16,626 bases of DNA from Caryophanales bacterium UBA6356 (lineage in GTDB: Bacteria; Bacillota_I; Bacilli_A; RFN20; CAG-826): contig DJRQ01000041.1 in NCBI GenBank assembly GCA_002440125.1, positions 1-16,626 of the forward strand, in the 5' to 3' direction. Position 1 is the first letter of the stretch. The number at the start of each line of letters is the position of its first letter. The translations under genes were made by a program, and so were the position numbers. Below the pieces are notes generated by a model, which was not told where the DNA came from, searched no databases, and was given only the letters and a program-made list of their open reading frames with translations. This document shows positions 1 to 7,801 of the stretch, piece after piece.

Positions 1-248
1 TACAAAATTGGAACGCTAACAAAACAAGCCAAAACGAACATGGTTTTCGAGGATATCGAAGAAAACATCGGAGCGTTCCTGTTTTTCGTAGCCGCCTGAA
101 TGACTCGTTGAATTTGATGACGAATCTATCGTGCCGAATAGCTTCTTTCTTAATTCAGTGACATACGTTGTTTCCATTCCCCCATGGCGACCCTGCAATG
201 GTAAGTATACGTAAAAAATACGTTTCACCTCTTTCAAATAAATAAACC

Positions 249-283
249 GAGCACTCAGCCGCTTCCGCAACGTCCGAGTGCTC
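249..283 (-). terminator. Likely intrinsic terminator after the surface-protein gene
   Basis: An 8-bp perfect inverted repeat (GAGCACTC / GAGTGCTC) with a 19-nt loop lies 36 nt downstream of the stop codon at 320. On the minus strand it is followed by GGTTTATTTATTTG, a broken T-rich tract. The large loop and interrupted T tract make it weaker than the terminator at 3046-3075, but its position fits the end of the monocistronic surface-protein transcript. Confidence 0.5.
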
Positions 284-319
284 TCACTATGGGGAAAAGC
301 GATTTTCTAGAGACAAGAT

Positions 320-2836
320 CTACTTCGCTTTCTTTTTCTTGACGAAGTAGGTTACGCATCCAGCAACAGCGGCAACGCCAACAAGCGATCCGATGACGAT
401 ACCGGCGATAGCGCCTGCGTCTAAACCACCTTCGTTTCCGCTGGGCTCCTCTGGAGTATCTGGTCCATCTGGAGTCGATGGAACCGAGGAAGAGTTTCCT
501 TTTTCGTTAATCGCAAGGGCCAGCGCTTTTTCTCCTTTGGCTGTCACAACTTTGAGGGTATGCTCCCCTACTTCCAAAGTATCAAGATACGTAGCCTTGA
601 GAGTAAGAGTCGAATTGCGAGTATAGGTGTAAGAGCTCTTATCGAGTTTGGCATCATCGACATAAACGCCAGTAATGCTTTCTAGCATCGGATTGACGGC
701 GAAGACCAAATTTTTGGTGCTTCCTTTTTCGAAAGCGAGCGATTCGACTGAAAGCTTCGGGGAGTAGTCGATTTCCTTGAGATAACTCGCCTCATTCATC
801 TTGTGTCCGTTGATGTCGTTAATCTCCATAACAAGCGGATCGGAGAAAGTAGCGCCTTGGCTGCCGATCATAAGGTAGCCTTTGCCATCATTAAAGGCGC
901 CAAGCAAAGAGGCCGCTTTAATAAGTGGCGTCTCATACTTCTTACCATTGAAAGAGAATTCAAAATAATTGTCATAGATGCCAGAAGCCTCAACCGTCTT
1001 AATCGAACATTCAAAGGTTATTTTCCCGTCAAGAGGAATCTCAAGAAGATTCATCGTGAGCTGTCCATCGAAGAAGCGGTTGCATGTTCCATCGATGAGA
1101 TAGGTCTCAAGGACGGCGGTTTTATCGTCTTTCGGGCGGATGAGGAAGATAAGACCGCTATGTTCTTGCACAGATTGATCATCGGCTGCCGAGAAGAATT
1201 CCGCCTTATCCACAAATCCGATTACATGTTGACCGAAGTTCTTGATGTCATAAGTCATCGAAAATTCCGCTAAGTCAAAGCGTTCTTTCGACATGATGCC
1301 AGAGCCAAGCGAAGAGCCAGTCGCCGATTCCCCATATGAACGAATTCCGAACTTATCTTCGTTTTCGCTAACAAGGACATTCGAGTTTGCGCCCGAGAAC
1401 TTGCTCGCATCCTTGAGTGAAAATTTGGCAACGAAATTCGCCCTAGCTTGTTCTAATTGAGCGTTAAGCGTAGCGAGTTCCGTCTCATCCATTAGGGTAG
1501 AGAGTCTGCTATCGGCAAAGCCGAAGGCCACTTCTGCTTCGTTGACGCTCGCAATATCGCTGGCGGCGCTCATCTTGGTCACCGCATCATTCACTTTCAC
1601 CTTATAAGAGTCGCTAGCCGTTCCGGCAATAGTGTTACGCGCCGCTTCATAAGCGGCAAGAAGCGTCTGATATTCAAACGATTGATCGCTTGTGAGTGAG
1701 AGGGCTTTTACGGCATCGTTTGCGGCATCCGCTGCTTGAACGGTCGCAATCGCCGCCACGATTTTTTCATCGGTTGTCAAATCTTTGGCAGCTTCAACGG
1801 CCTTTTCCGATGCGTTCTCGAAGGCTTTGATTTTGGCGGGATTCTCAAATCGCTCGTTTCCGATCTTCTCAAGCTCTTCCATCGCAGTCTCATAATTAGG
1901 GGAGAGATAGTTTCGGTCGTAGTCATAAAGCTTCGACAAATCGATGGCCTGGCCCATATCCACGAGCTCGTTGAATTGATCGACCGTTTCGATGGTTGTG
2001 GAGTTATAAGCTTCTAAGAAAGCATTGATGGCATTCTTTGTCTTATAGTAGGTGCCATCCTCGGCATAATATGCGCGAATCGCATTATCTTCTGCATAAT
2101 TGACGACAAGATTATGGACGCCGGGGTTCCCGCCGGTACCAAAGCCGATGTAGAATTCCTCCGCGAGGTTCCCTGCGATCACGTCCATAGAGAATTCAGC
2201 GCGGAAATCGTTGACATAGAAAGCCACCTTATTCAACTCGAGTATTTCAAAACCGATCGTTAACATATCTTCTTCCGAAGTCACGATGACTCCGCTATAA
2301 GCATCAAGCCAAGGCGACTCTACGTTATTCGTCCACCCTTCAACGGAGGTATTATGCCCATTGCCGGTGCCGCCTTTATTTAAGGTAATAAGATAATCAT
2401 GTGGGCGCTCTTCGTAGTAGCGAAGGATATCCATATCCACCACGCACCCGGCTTCGCTCACGTAGCTTCCGGAGATGTTATTGAACATCAAAGCCATGAA
2501 ATCGCCGCGAGCGTAGCTACTCATGTCGAGTTGGACTTCGAATTTGTCCTTTTTGAAGGCTTTGCCATAGTTGCAGCGCATCCCCCAGCCCGGCGTTCCC
2601 GTCACTGCCATTCTCCGGTCGTCAAGACGCTTGAAACCATAAGAACCGGATTGATACTTGCTTCGCATCGGTGAAGTAGGATCCACCGTTCCCACGGCTG
2701 CGAATTCGATCGATTCAGAAGCTGCTGATGCATGCTTCGTCACAGGATCGAGCGTCGAAGAACCCGAAAGCTGATTAAAGGCTATTCCCAGCCCAGTAAG
2801 TGCGCTTAGGCACAAGATGAGATTAGTTTTTTTCAT
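320..2836 (-). CDS. Membrane-anchored surface protein with two LamG/ConA-like domains and an X2-like Ig module
   Basis: This 838-residue secreted protein probably binds a glycan at the cell surface. Seen: an N-terminal signal peptide (about 1-39, ending in HASA). Two beta-rich segments (about 44-250 and 475-680) resemble LamG/concanavalin-like jelly rolls. Between them is an Ala/Glu-rich helical region (about 255-472). An Ig-like domain (about 690-778) carries the pattern LDKSSYTYTRNSTLTLKATY then L-VGEHTL, typical of CBM_X2-type modules. A Ser/Pro/Asp linker (781-804) is followed by a Gly/Ala-rich membrane helix (806-831) and a KKKKAK tail. There is no LPXTG motif, so anchoring is by the helix. 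The start has AAAGGAG 12 nt upstream. The gene lies beyond the operon terminator and has its own promoter region resembling the operon promoter, so it is likely co-regulated with the transporter. The X2 call is the firmest domain call. The LamG calls are fold-level guesses, and no catalytic site is evident. Confidence 0.85.
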   Translation of the reverse strand: MKKTNLILCLSALTGLGIAFNQLSGSSTLDPVTKHASAASESIEFAAVGTVDPTSPMRSKYQSGSYGFKRLDDRRMAVTGTPGWGMRCNYGKAFKKDKFEVQLDMSSYARGDFMALMFNNISGSYVSEAGCVVDMDILRYYEERPHDYLITLNKGGTGNGHNTSVEGWTNNVESPWLDAYSGVIVTSEEDMLTIGFEILELNKVAFYVNDFRAEFSMDVIAGNLAEEFYIGFGTGGNPGVHNLVVNYAEDNAIRAYYAEDGTYYKTKNAINAFLEAYNSTTIETVDQFNELVDMGQAIDLSKLYDYDRNYLSPNYETAMEELEKIGNERFENPAKIKAFENASEKAVEAAKDLTTDEKIVAAIATVQAADAANDAVKALSLTSDQSFEYQTLLAAYEAARNTIAGTASDSYKVKVNDAVTKMSAASDIASVNEAEVAFGFADSRLSTLMDETELATLNAQLEQARANFVAKFSLKDASKFSGANSNVLVSENEDKFGIRSYGESATGSSLGSGIMSKERFDLAEFSMTYDIKNFGQHVIGFVDKAEFFSAADDQSVQEHSGLIFLIRPKDDKTAVLETYLIDGTCNRFFDGQLTMNLLEIPLDGKITFECSIKTVEASGIYDNYFEFSFNGKKYETPLIKAASLLGAFNDGKGYLMIGSQGATFSDPLVMEINDINGHKMNEASYLKEIDYSPKLSVESLAFEKGSTKNLVFAVNPMLESITGVYVDDAKLDKSSYTYTRNSTLTLKATYLDTLEVGEHTLKVVTAKGEKALALAINEKGNSSSVPSTPDGPDTPEEPSGNEGGLDAGAIAGIVIGSLVGVAAVAGCVTYFVKKKKAK

Positions 2837-2865
2837 TTAGGTTTATTGCTCCTTTAATTGCTAAA

Positions 2866-2889
2866 ATTTTATTATGAAAGCCCTTACAT
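2866..2889 (-). promoter_or_regulatory. Promoter -10 and cre-like CcpA box of the surface-protein gene
   Basis: Reading leftward, ATGTAAGGGCTTTCA (2889-2875) matches the cre consensus WTGNAANCGNWNNCA except for G in place of C at the centre. Three bases downstream is TAAAAT (2871-2866), a 5/6 match to the -10 hexamer, which would give a leader of about 22 nt carrying AAAGGAG. No good -35 hexamer is visible. The same arrangement, cre box then a -10-like hexamer, occurs in front of the 11-gene operon at 15543-15567, which supports both calls. CcpA binding here would block the promoter (inference). Confidence 0.5.
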
Positions 2890-2913
2890 TTGGCGCATTG
2901 AAAGCAATATTGA

Positions 2914-3022
2914 CCGACAATCAATGATGGAATGACAAAATTTCTCAATCAATCACAATTAATCACAATATGCGATTTTTGATGGTATTTTTGATGAATA
3001 ATGCGCTCATTTGTAATCGATT
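2914..3022 (-). promoter_or_regulatory. Operator-like blocks upstream of the surface-protein promoter
   Basis: Three short blocks recur in the same order, orientation and spacing upstream of the operon (15591-15699). They are CCGACAATC (2914-2922), CAATCAATCACAATTAA (2946-2962) and GCGCTCATT-N5-TCGATT (3003-3022). Block-to-block distances are 32 and 57 bp here and in the other copy. Sequence between the blocks is not conserved. They are most simply binding sites for a shared regulator, probably the DeoR-family protein encoded at 15741-16499. Which protein binds which block cannot be told from sequence. Confidence 0.6.
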
Positions 3023-3045
3023 ATTGATAGCTTAGCTCTCCCAAA

Positions 3046-3075
3046 CGAAAAAGACCCCCTCACTTTGAGAGGATC
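3046..3075 (-). terminator. Strong rho-independent terminator of the 11-gene operon
   Basis: On the minus strand GATCCTCTCA-AAG-TGAGGGGGTC forms a 10-bp stem (with G-U pairs) and a 3-nt loop, followed directly by TTTTT. It lies about 57 nt after the stop of the beta-phosphoglucomutase gene. It separates the long operon from the surface-protein gene, which therefore needs its own promoter. Confidence 0.85.
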
Positions 3076-3132
3076 GAATAAACATTCGATTTCAATTTAC
3101 CGACACCCTTCTGCAAACGCCCTTCGCCCTAT

Positions 3133-3780
3133 TTAAGAATTTACGTTTTGGATGATATCTAAAATATCTTTGAATGAAGAAATAGGGAAATCCGTTTCGT
3201 CGTAATGGCCGGCATCTCCAATTCCGATGACTTGGAAACCGCCTCTTTTCCCAGCTTGAGCGCCCGAGACTGCGTCTTCCACCACAAAGCATTCATTCGA
3301 AGGAAGCGACAAAGCCTTTGCCGCTTTTAGGAAAACCTCGGGGTTCGGTTTCGAATGAGAGATGTCGTTGCCGTCGACCACGGCATCGAAGAAATCTAGA
3401 AGTCTAAGTTTATCAAGGATAAGCCTTGTGTTTTTGCTGGAACTTCCAATCGCGAGTCGGAGCGATTTCTTCTTAAGCGCTTCAAGCGTTTCTTTGACCT
3501 CATCGCTTAAAAAGGAAGGGGCCATCTGTTGAAGATAAGAACGATAGCAATCGTTTTTATCCGCCATCATCTTTTCCTTCTCTTCTTCGTTATAGCTCTT
3601 CTTGGATTTTCGAAGAATGAGTTCGAGGCTCTCTTTTCGAGAAACGCCCCGAAGAGCGTTATTGTCTAGACGCGAAAAGGGAATACCTTCTTGATTGGCG
3701 ATTTTCTTCCAAGCGAGGTAATGAAATTCGTCGGTGGAGCAAATGACCCCATCCAAATCGAAAATGACGCCCTTGATCAT
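3133..3780 (-). CDS. pgmB: Beta-phosphoglucomutase (HAD superfamily)
   Basis: This cytosolic enzyme converts beta-D-glucose 1-phosphate to glucose 6-phosphate, feeding the product of an inverting GH65 phosphorylase into glycolysis. The 215-residue length is typical of the family. Visible HAD motifs are FDLDG with the nucleophile Asp8 and acid/base Asp10, GSSS (112-115), Lys144 in SKPNPEVF, and Glu168-Asp169 in VVEDAVSG. His20 and the cap motif GVSRKESL (45-52) are hallmarks separating beta-PGM from other HAD phosphatases. The start at 3780 is preferred over an in-frame ATG at 3810 because the protein then begins MIKGVIFDLDG as in the family. Neither start has a good ribosome binding site. The ATPase stop lies one base upstream (TAA-A-ATG), so translation is probably coupled. 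It is the last gene of the operon, immediately before the terminator. Confidence 0.93.
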   Translation of the reverse strand: MIKGVIFDLDGVICSTDEFHYLAWKKIANQEGIPFSRLDNNALRGVSRKESLELILRKSKKSYNEEEKEKMMADKNDCYRSYLQQMAPSFLSDEVKETLEALKKKSLRLAIGSSSKNTRLILDKLRLLDFFDAVVDGNDISHSKPNPEVFLKAAKALSLPSNECFVVEDAVSGAQAGKRGGFQVIGIGDAGHYDETDFPISSFKDILDIIQNVNS

Positions 3781-3781
3781 T

Positions 3782-5017
3782 TTAGAGGATTCTTTCCCCG
3801 TCGTTCGCATCGAAAAGATGGAGTTTATTGCGATTAAAATAGAAGGTCATCGTTCCTCCAATCGATGCTTTTTCGCTCGTCGGAATGCTCATGATGAGCT
3901 TTTCATCGTTCTTTCCTTTGAAGTGAATTAAGGAATCCTTGCCAGACATCTCGACAAGAGTAATTTCCCCGTCGAAGGGAATATCGCCTTCGCTCGTTTT
4001 CTTAAGGTGGATATCTTCGGGACGAATACCCAGGTTCAAGCGATTGTTGAAGCCTGTTTTAGATTCAAGAGCGGCTTTCTCCTCCTTATTCAAAACGAAG
4101 GAAACTTCTTTTCCTTCCGCCTTATCACCTTCCAAGACGAAATCCAAAAAATTCATTGCAGGCGATCCGATAAAGGAGGCGACAAAGCAATTTGCCGGTT
4201 TGTCATAGACTTCTTCCGGCGTTCCGATTTGTTTGATGAAGCCCTTTTCCATGACGACGATGCGGTCGGCCATCGTCATCGCTTCAACTTGGTCATGGGT
4301 AACGTAAATCGTCGTAGCGCCAAGCCGGCGGTGAAGGGCGATGATTTCGCTTCGCATGGCGACTCTCAATTTCGCGTCGAGGTTCGAAAGGGGCTCGTCC
4401 ATTAAGAAGACCTTGGCATCTTTCACGATGGCCCTTCCAAGCGCGACGCGTTGGCATTGCCCACCCGAAAGGTTACGCGGTTTCGCCGAAAGATAATCCG
4501 TTAAATCCAATATTTTGGCGACATTCATGATGCGGTCATGGATTTCTTCTTTCTTAAGCTTCTGCACGCGAAGCCCTAACGCCATATTTTCATAAACAGA
4601 CAAATGGGGATAAAGGGCATAATTTTGAAAAACCATCGCCGTTTCTCGATCCTTCGGTTCTAAATCGTTGATGAGTTTGCCATCCAGATAGAGCTCTCCT
4701 GTCGTAAGTTCTTCCAGTCCCGCGATCATTCGAATCGTCGTGGATTTGCCACACCCCGAGGGGCCGACAAAGACGACGAACTCCCCTTTATTAACTTCGA
4801 GAGAGAAATCATGGACCGCTTGTACGTAATTGTCATAAACTTTGTTGACGTGACGAAGGGAGAGGTAAGAGGGTGTCGAGAGATCCTTTTGGCGATGTTC
4901 CTCTTGTTCCATCAAAGTTTCATACTCTTTTTCGAGCTTTCGCCGTTTTTCCGAAGCCTCTTTCTGATTTTCTTTCTTTTCTTTGAAGCTCTTTTTGAGT
5001 TTATCAATCCAATTCAT
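3782..5017 (-). CDS. Sugar ABC importer ATPase (MalK/MsmX/UgpC type) with unusual N-terminal extension
   Basis: This 411-residue ATPase powers carbohydrate uptake by the two permeases encoded upstream. Walker A GPSGCGKST (85-93), Q-loop Gln131, signature LSGGQ (183-187), Walker B VFLMDEP (203-209), D-loop SNLDAK and switch His241 are all intact. A TOBE-type regulatory region (about 290-405) follows, as in the CUT1 subfamily. Family members usually start about ten residues before the segment LSLRHVNKVY. Here roughly 50 Lys/Glu-rich residues (1-50), probably helical or coiled coil, come first. The start at 5017 has AAAGGAAA upstream and sits 5 nt after the previous stop, whereas the internal Met35 has no ribosome binding site, so the extension looks real. 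Many Firmicutes share one MsmX-like ATPase among importers; this locus carries its own. Confidence 0.93.
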   Translation of the reverse strand: MNWIDKLKKSFKEKKENQKEASEKRRKLEKEYETLMEQEEHRQKDLSTPSYLSLRHVNKVYDNYVQAVHDFSLEVNKGEFVVFVGPSGCGKSTTIRMIAGLEELTTGELYLDGKLINDLEPKDRETAMVFQNYALYPHLSVYENMALGLRVQKLKKEEIHDRIMNVAKILDLTDYLSAKPRNLSGGQCQRVALGRAIVKDAKVFLMDEPLSNLDAKLRVAMRSEIIALHRRLGATTIYVTHDQVEAMTMADRIVVMEKGFIKQIGTPEEVYDKPANCFVASFIGSPAMNFLDFVLEGDKAEGKEVSFVLNKEEKAALESKTGFNNRLNLGIRPEDIHLKKTSEGDIPFDGEITLVEMSGKDSLIHFKGKNDEKLIMSIPTSEKASIGGTMTFYFNRNKLHLFDANDGERIL

Positions 5018-5022
5018 CGCTT

Positions 5023-6027
5023 TTAATTTCCTTTCGTGGCCAAAAGAGAGAAATTCGAGAAACGAGCTTCGCAATCGAAGGTTCCGGGAAGCTCGAAGCC
5101 GATATTCATATAGCTGATCGAGAGATCTTCGACGGTGGTTGAGGTTAAGCGGCCGAGCTTTTGCACTTCAAGGAGAGCGGAAGAGAACTCTTCAAGAAGA
5201 TCGAGACGAATATCATAGTCTTTTTCAAGCTGGAATCCCTCTGGATCAATTTTCGAAGTTCCCATCTGGTAAATGACTTTCCCAGTGTTGCCACTCGTTC
5301 CATTATCGATCATCGCGCTAGGTTTTCGAGCGCCCTCATCGCGGTTATCGTAAAAAGGAATGCCAAACCAGAAATATTCCCCAGCATCCACCGCCGAAGA
5401 GGAGTTCACGATGAAATAAAGCAAAAATTGGGCAGCATGAAGCGAAGGATTATACTCCGACGCGCTCATTTTATTTTCGACGGAAAGAGACAAATCAATC
5501 GAGAATTGGAGGGCCTCTAGTTCCGAAAGAGCGGTGGTTTCCACAAGCGAAGTTTGTAAGAGCAGATGCGGCCAGTTCTCACGGTCTTTCCGTGGAGCTT
5601 CATATTCTTTGCTCGCGTCAAGCCCCATCACAATCTCGCCACTACTCGGATTGACACGAAGATAATTGCTATAGCCTTCGAATTTATAGAAGTCCCCTTC
5701 CTTCGATGGGTAGGCTTCTGTAATTGGGTTATAAACGTCGTTCAAATCGTAAATGCAACCCGTTTGTTGAATTTGCCAGGTTCCATTAGGAGTATTCTCA
5801 TCATACTTCAAATAGACGTCATCATTAAAGTCATTCTCAGGATACGTCCCATTTGCGAAGCTTTTATTCCCGGGAAGGGCCTTAAAACCGTTTTCGAAAT
5901 GATTGTCCGGAAAAAGCTCAATGGTATTATCCTCTTTTGATCCAAAGTACGAAGAAGAGGCCTCCCCTTGCCCCTGGCAAGAGCAAAGGAGAAAGAGAGA
6001 AAGAAGTAGGAAGTGTGTCTTTTTCAT
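5023..6027 (-). CDS. Lipoprotein of an unrecognised four-paralog family (paralog 4)
   Basis: I cannot assign this 334-residue lipoprotein to a known family. A lipobox LCSC puts the lipidated Cys at residue 17, so it is exported and membrane-tethered. It shares landmarks in order with the three proteins encoded at 12736-15519: HFENGF (43-48), WPHLLLQTSL (152-161), HAAQF (197-201), FWFGIPFYDNR (219-229), a short ...VIY segment (251-253) and NIGFELPGTF (308-317). The regular beta-rich pattern suggests a jelly-roll or similar sandwich domain (inference). It differs from the other three in having Gln-Thr where they have Glu-Gln in the WPH motif. GAGGT lies 7 nt before the start. The gene sits between the permease and ATPase genes, so it may work directly with the importer as a glycan-binding or glycan-processing partner. 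Confidence 0.85.
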   Translation of the reverse strand: MKKTHFLLLSLFLLCSCQGQGEASSSYFGSKEDNTIELFPDNHFENGFKALPGNKSFANGTYPENDFNDDVYLKYDENTPNGTWQIQQTGCIYDLNDVYNPITEAYPSKEGDFYKFEGYSNYLRVNPSSGEIVMGLDASKEYEAPRKDRENWPHLLLQTSLVETTALSELEALQFSIDLSLSVENKMSASEYNPSLHAAQFLLYFIVNSSSAVDAGEYFWFGIPFYDNRDEGARKPSAMIDNGTSGNTGKVIYQMGTSKIDPEGFQLEKDYDIRLDLLEEFSSALLEVQKLGRLTSTTVEDLSISYMNIGFELPGTFDCEARFSNFSLLATKGN

Positions 6028-6037
6028 AGCAAATACC

Positions 6038-6892
6038 TCACATTTTAAATGCGCCGCTAGTCATGCCGGCGATAAACTTTTTATTTCCAAATAAGAAGAT
6101 GAGAATAAGTGGAATGGCACTAAGAACGTAACCGGCAAAAGGAGCACAATAGCTGAATTCCCCTAAGGATTCCGTCAAGGAAACAAGGGCGACGGGAAGG
6201 GTTTGAAGCGCTTCGTCTTGAAGTACGAGGCGACTCCAAAGATAGTCGTTCCACTGCCCTACGAAAGTTTGGATGAGGATGGTGGTGATAATGGGTTGCG
6301 ACAAAGGGAGAACGAGCTTATAAAATTGCTTGGCCTCGCTTAAGCCATCCATTCGCGCCGCTTCAAACATTTGCTTTGGAAGATTTTGAAAGAAAGTCTT
6401 CGTCAAGAAGATGGCAAAGGGCAAGGAGGTCGCGATTTGAGGCAAGATAACGCCCAAGAGATTGTTGTTAAGCCCCAGCGCCAAAACGAGCTTATAGCGG
6501 GCCGTCAAGGTCAAAAGTCCAGGCACCATCATGAAGGAAAGGATACCGATAAAGAGAATGTTCTTGCCAAGGAAAGAGAAATGTGCGAAAGCGTATCCGG
6601 CCAGAGAGCCAACAAGTGTCACCCCCAAACTCACCGAAAAAGCAACGATAAGCGAGTTCAAGTAGTTCCCTTTGATGTATTCCCAAATAAGAACGTACCC
6701 TTCGACGCTGAAGCCTTCTTTCGGCCAATCGATGGGATTTGTCGTATCGAGTTTGAAGCTATTGAAGACAAGCAAGAAAAGCGGGAACAGGACCTCCACC
6801 GCTAAAATCACGATGAAGACGCCAAGAAGAATCTGAACCATGCGCTCCGACTTCATAAGACGGGAGCCGGGTTTACGATATTTCCTAAGCAT
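6038..6892 (-). CDS. Carbohydrate ABC transporter permease, MalG/CUT1 type
   Basis: This 284-residue inner-membrane protein is one half of the sugar import channel. It shows about six hydrophobic helices, the first at about 20-44. The cytoplasmic EAA loop EAARMDGLSEAKQFYKLVLP (177-196) docks onto the ATPase, and the family-typical end FIAGMTSGAFKM is present. The WNDYLW motif (214-219) is also common in MalG-like proteins. AAAGGAGG lies 7 nt before the ATG at 6892, and the gene overlaps the preceding permease gene by 8 nt, so the two are translationally linked. The substrate cannot be read from the sequence. Neighbouring GH65 and beta-PGM genes point to an alpha-gluco-oligosaccharide. Confidence 0.93.
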   Translation of the reverse strand: MLRKYRKPGSRLMKSERMVQILLGVFIVILAVEVLFPLFLLVFNSFKLDTTNPIDWPKEGFSVEGYVLIWEYIKGNYLNSLIVAFSVSLGVTLVGSLAGYAFAHFSFLGKNILFIGILSFMMVPGLLTLTARYKLVLALGLNNNLLGVILPQIATSLPFAIFLTKTFFQNLPKQMFEAARMDGLSEAKQFYKLVLPLSQPIITTILIQTFVGQWNDYLWSRLVLQDEALQTLPVALVSLTESLGEFSYCAPFAGYVLSAIPLILIFLFGNKKFIAGMTSGAFKM

Positions 6893-7799
6893 CAGCGCCC
6901 CTCCTTTTGTCGCGAGCGTTAATAATGGTAAAGACGAGGGTGAATAAGAAAAGCATTACGCCAATCGCCGAGGCATAGCCATAACGAGGTTGGTCGCTTA
7001 AAACGCCAGACCACGCCCAATCATAGAGATAAAGGCCAGGGACATTGACGGAGTTACTCGTTCCGGGCCCAGATCCCGTGATAATGAGTTGAAGATCGAA
7101 ATTTTGTAGACCGGCAATAATCCCCATGATGAGAAAGTATTTAAGCTGTCCTTTGATGAGAGGGAGATCGACCCAAAACAAGCGGCGGAATCCCTTGACG
7201 CCATCCATGTGGGAAGCCTCAATAACCGAACGGTCGATGTTTTGGAGACCGGCAAGATATATGAGGTAAGAAGTGCCGCCAACCCAGGGGAAGTTGGTCA
7301 TCACGATAGCGAAGAAGTCGGTCTTGACATCGAAATACCAGTTTATCGGTTCTCCGCCCATACTCGTCACAATCTGATTCAAAAAGCCGTTGCTGGCAAA
7401 GATGATATTCTCCCAGACAAGAAGGATCACGACGCTTGGAACCAAGACCGGTAGAATGAAGAGAATGCGGAAGAAAGCTCCCGTCTTCTTCAATTTGAAA
7501 CGGAAGAGAAGCTCCGCCAAGAGAATCGTCATGAAGTTGCCGCAAAGGATGCCGATGAGGGTGAAGAGCACGACGTTTTTCATGCAAATCCAAAACACCG
7601 CATCCTGGAGAAGTTCCATGAAATTGCCAAAGCCGACAAACGCTCCGTATCCCGCCCCGTTTGAGTTAAAGAAAGAAAGAATAAAAGAATTGATGAGTGG
7701 ATAAGCGCTAAAAAGAAGAATGAGAACGAGCGCGGGAAGAAGACACAAATAAGCCAAATAATCCCGTTTGTTCCTCCTTTTTCGAACATGGGAACGCAT
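6885..7799 (-). CDS. Carbohydrate ABC transporter permease, MalF/UgpA type
   Basis: This 304-residue inner-membrane protein is the partner of the MalG-type permease encoded next. It begins with a basic stretch (RSHVRKRRNKR), then six predicted helices beginning LAYLCLLPALVLILLFSAYP. The EAA loop is EASHMDGVKGFRRLFWVDLP (194-213). I chose the ATG at 7799, two bases after the stop of the binding-protein gene (TAAGGATG). A GTG three codons upstream at 7808 would make it 307 residues. Neither start has a clear ribosome binding site, so translation probably depends on coupling to the preceding gene. The overlap with the next gene is 8 nt. Confidence 0.92.
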   Translation of the reverse strand: MRSHVRKRRNKRDYLAYLCLLPALVLILLFSAYPLINSFILSFFNSNGAGYGAFVGFGNFMELLQDAVFWICMKNVVLFTLIGILCGNFMTILLAELLFRFKLKKTGAFFRILFILPVLVPSVVILLVWENIIFASNGFLNQIVTSMGGEPINWYFDVKTDFFAIVMTNFPWVGGTSYLIYLAGLQNIDRSVIEASHMDGVKGFRRLFWVDLPLIKGQLKYFLIMGIIAGLQNFDLQLIITGSGPGTSNSVNVPGLYLYDWAWSGVLSDQPRYGYASAIGVMLFLFTLVFTIINARDKRRGADA

Positions 7800-7801
7800 C
7801 C

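Noticed and set aside
16..270. Minus-strand open frame of 84 codons, or 53 codons from an ATG at 177
   Set aside because: The long form would start at a TTG inside the terminator loop at 249-283. The shorter ATG has a G-run only one base upstream and no properly spaced ribosome binding site. Codon use (TTA, AGA, CTA, ATA) is unlike the neighbours and I recognise no family. It could still be a real small gene.
803..1273. Plus-strand 156-codon open frame inside the surface-protein gene
   Set aside because: It is antisense to a gene with a clear signal peptide, domains and membrane anchor, and has no family features. Other antisense frames across the operon were rejected on the same grounds.
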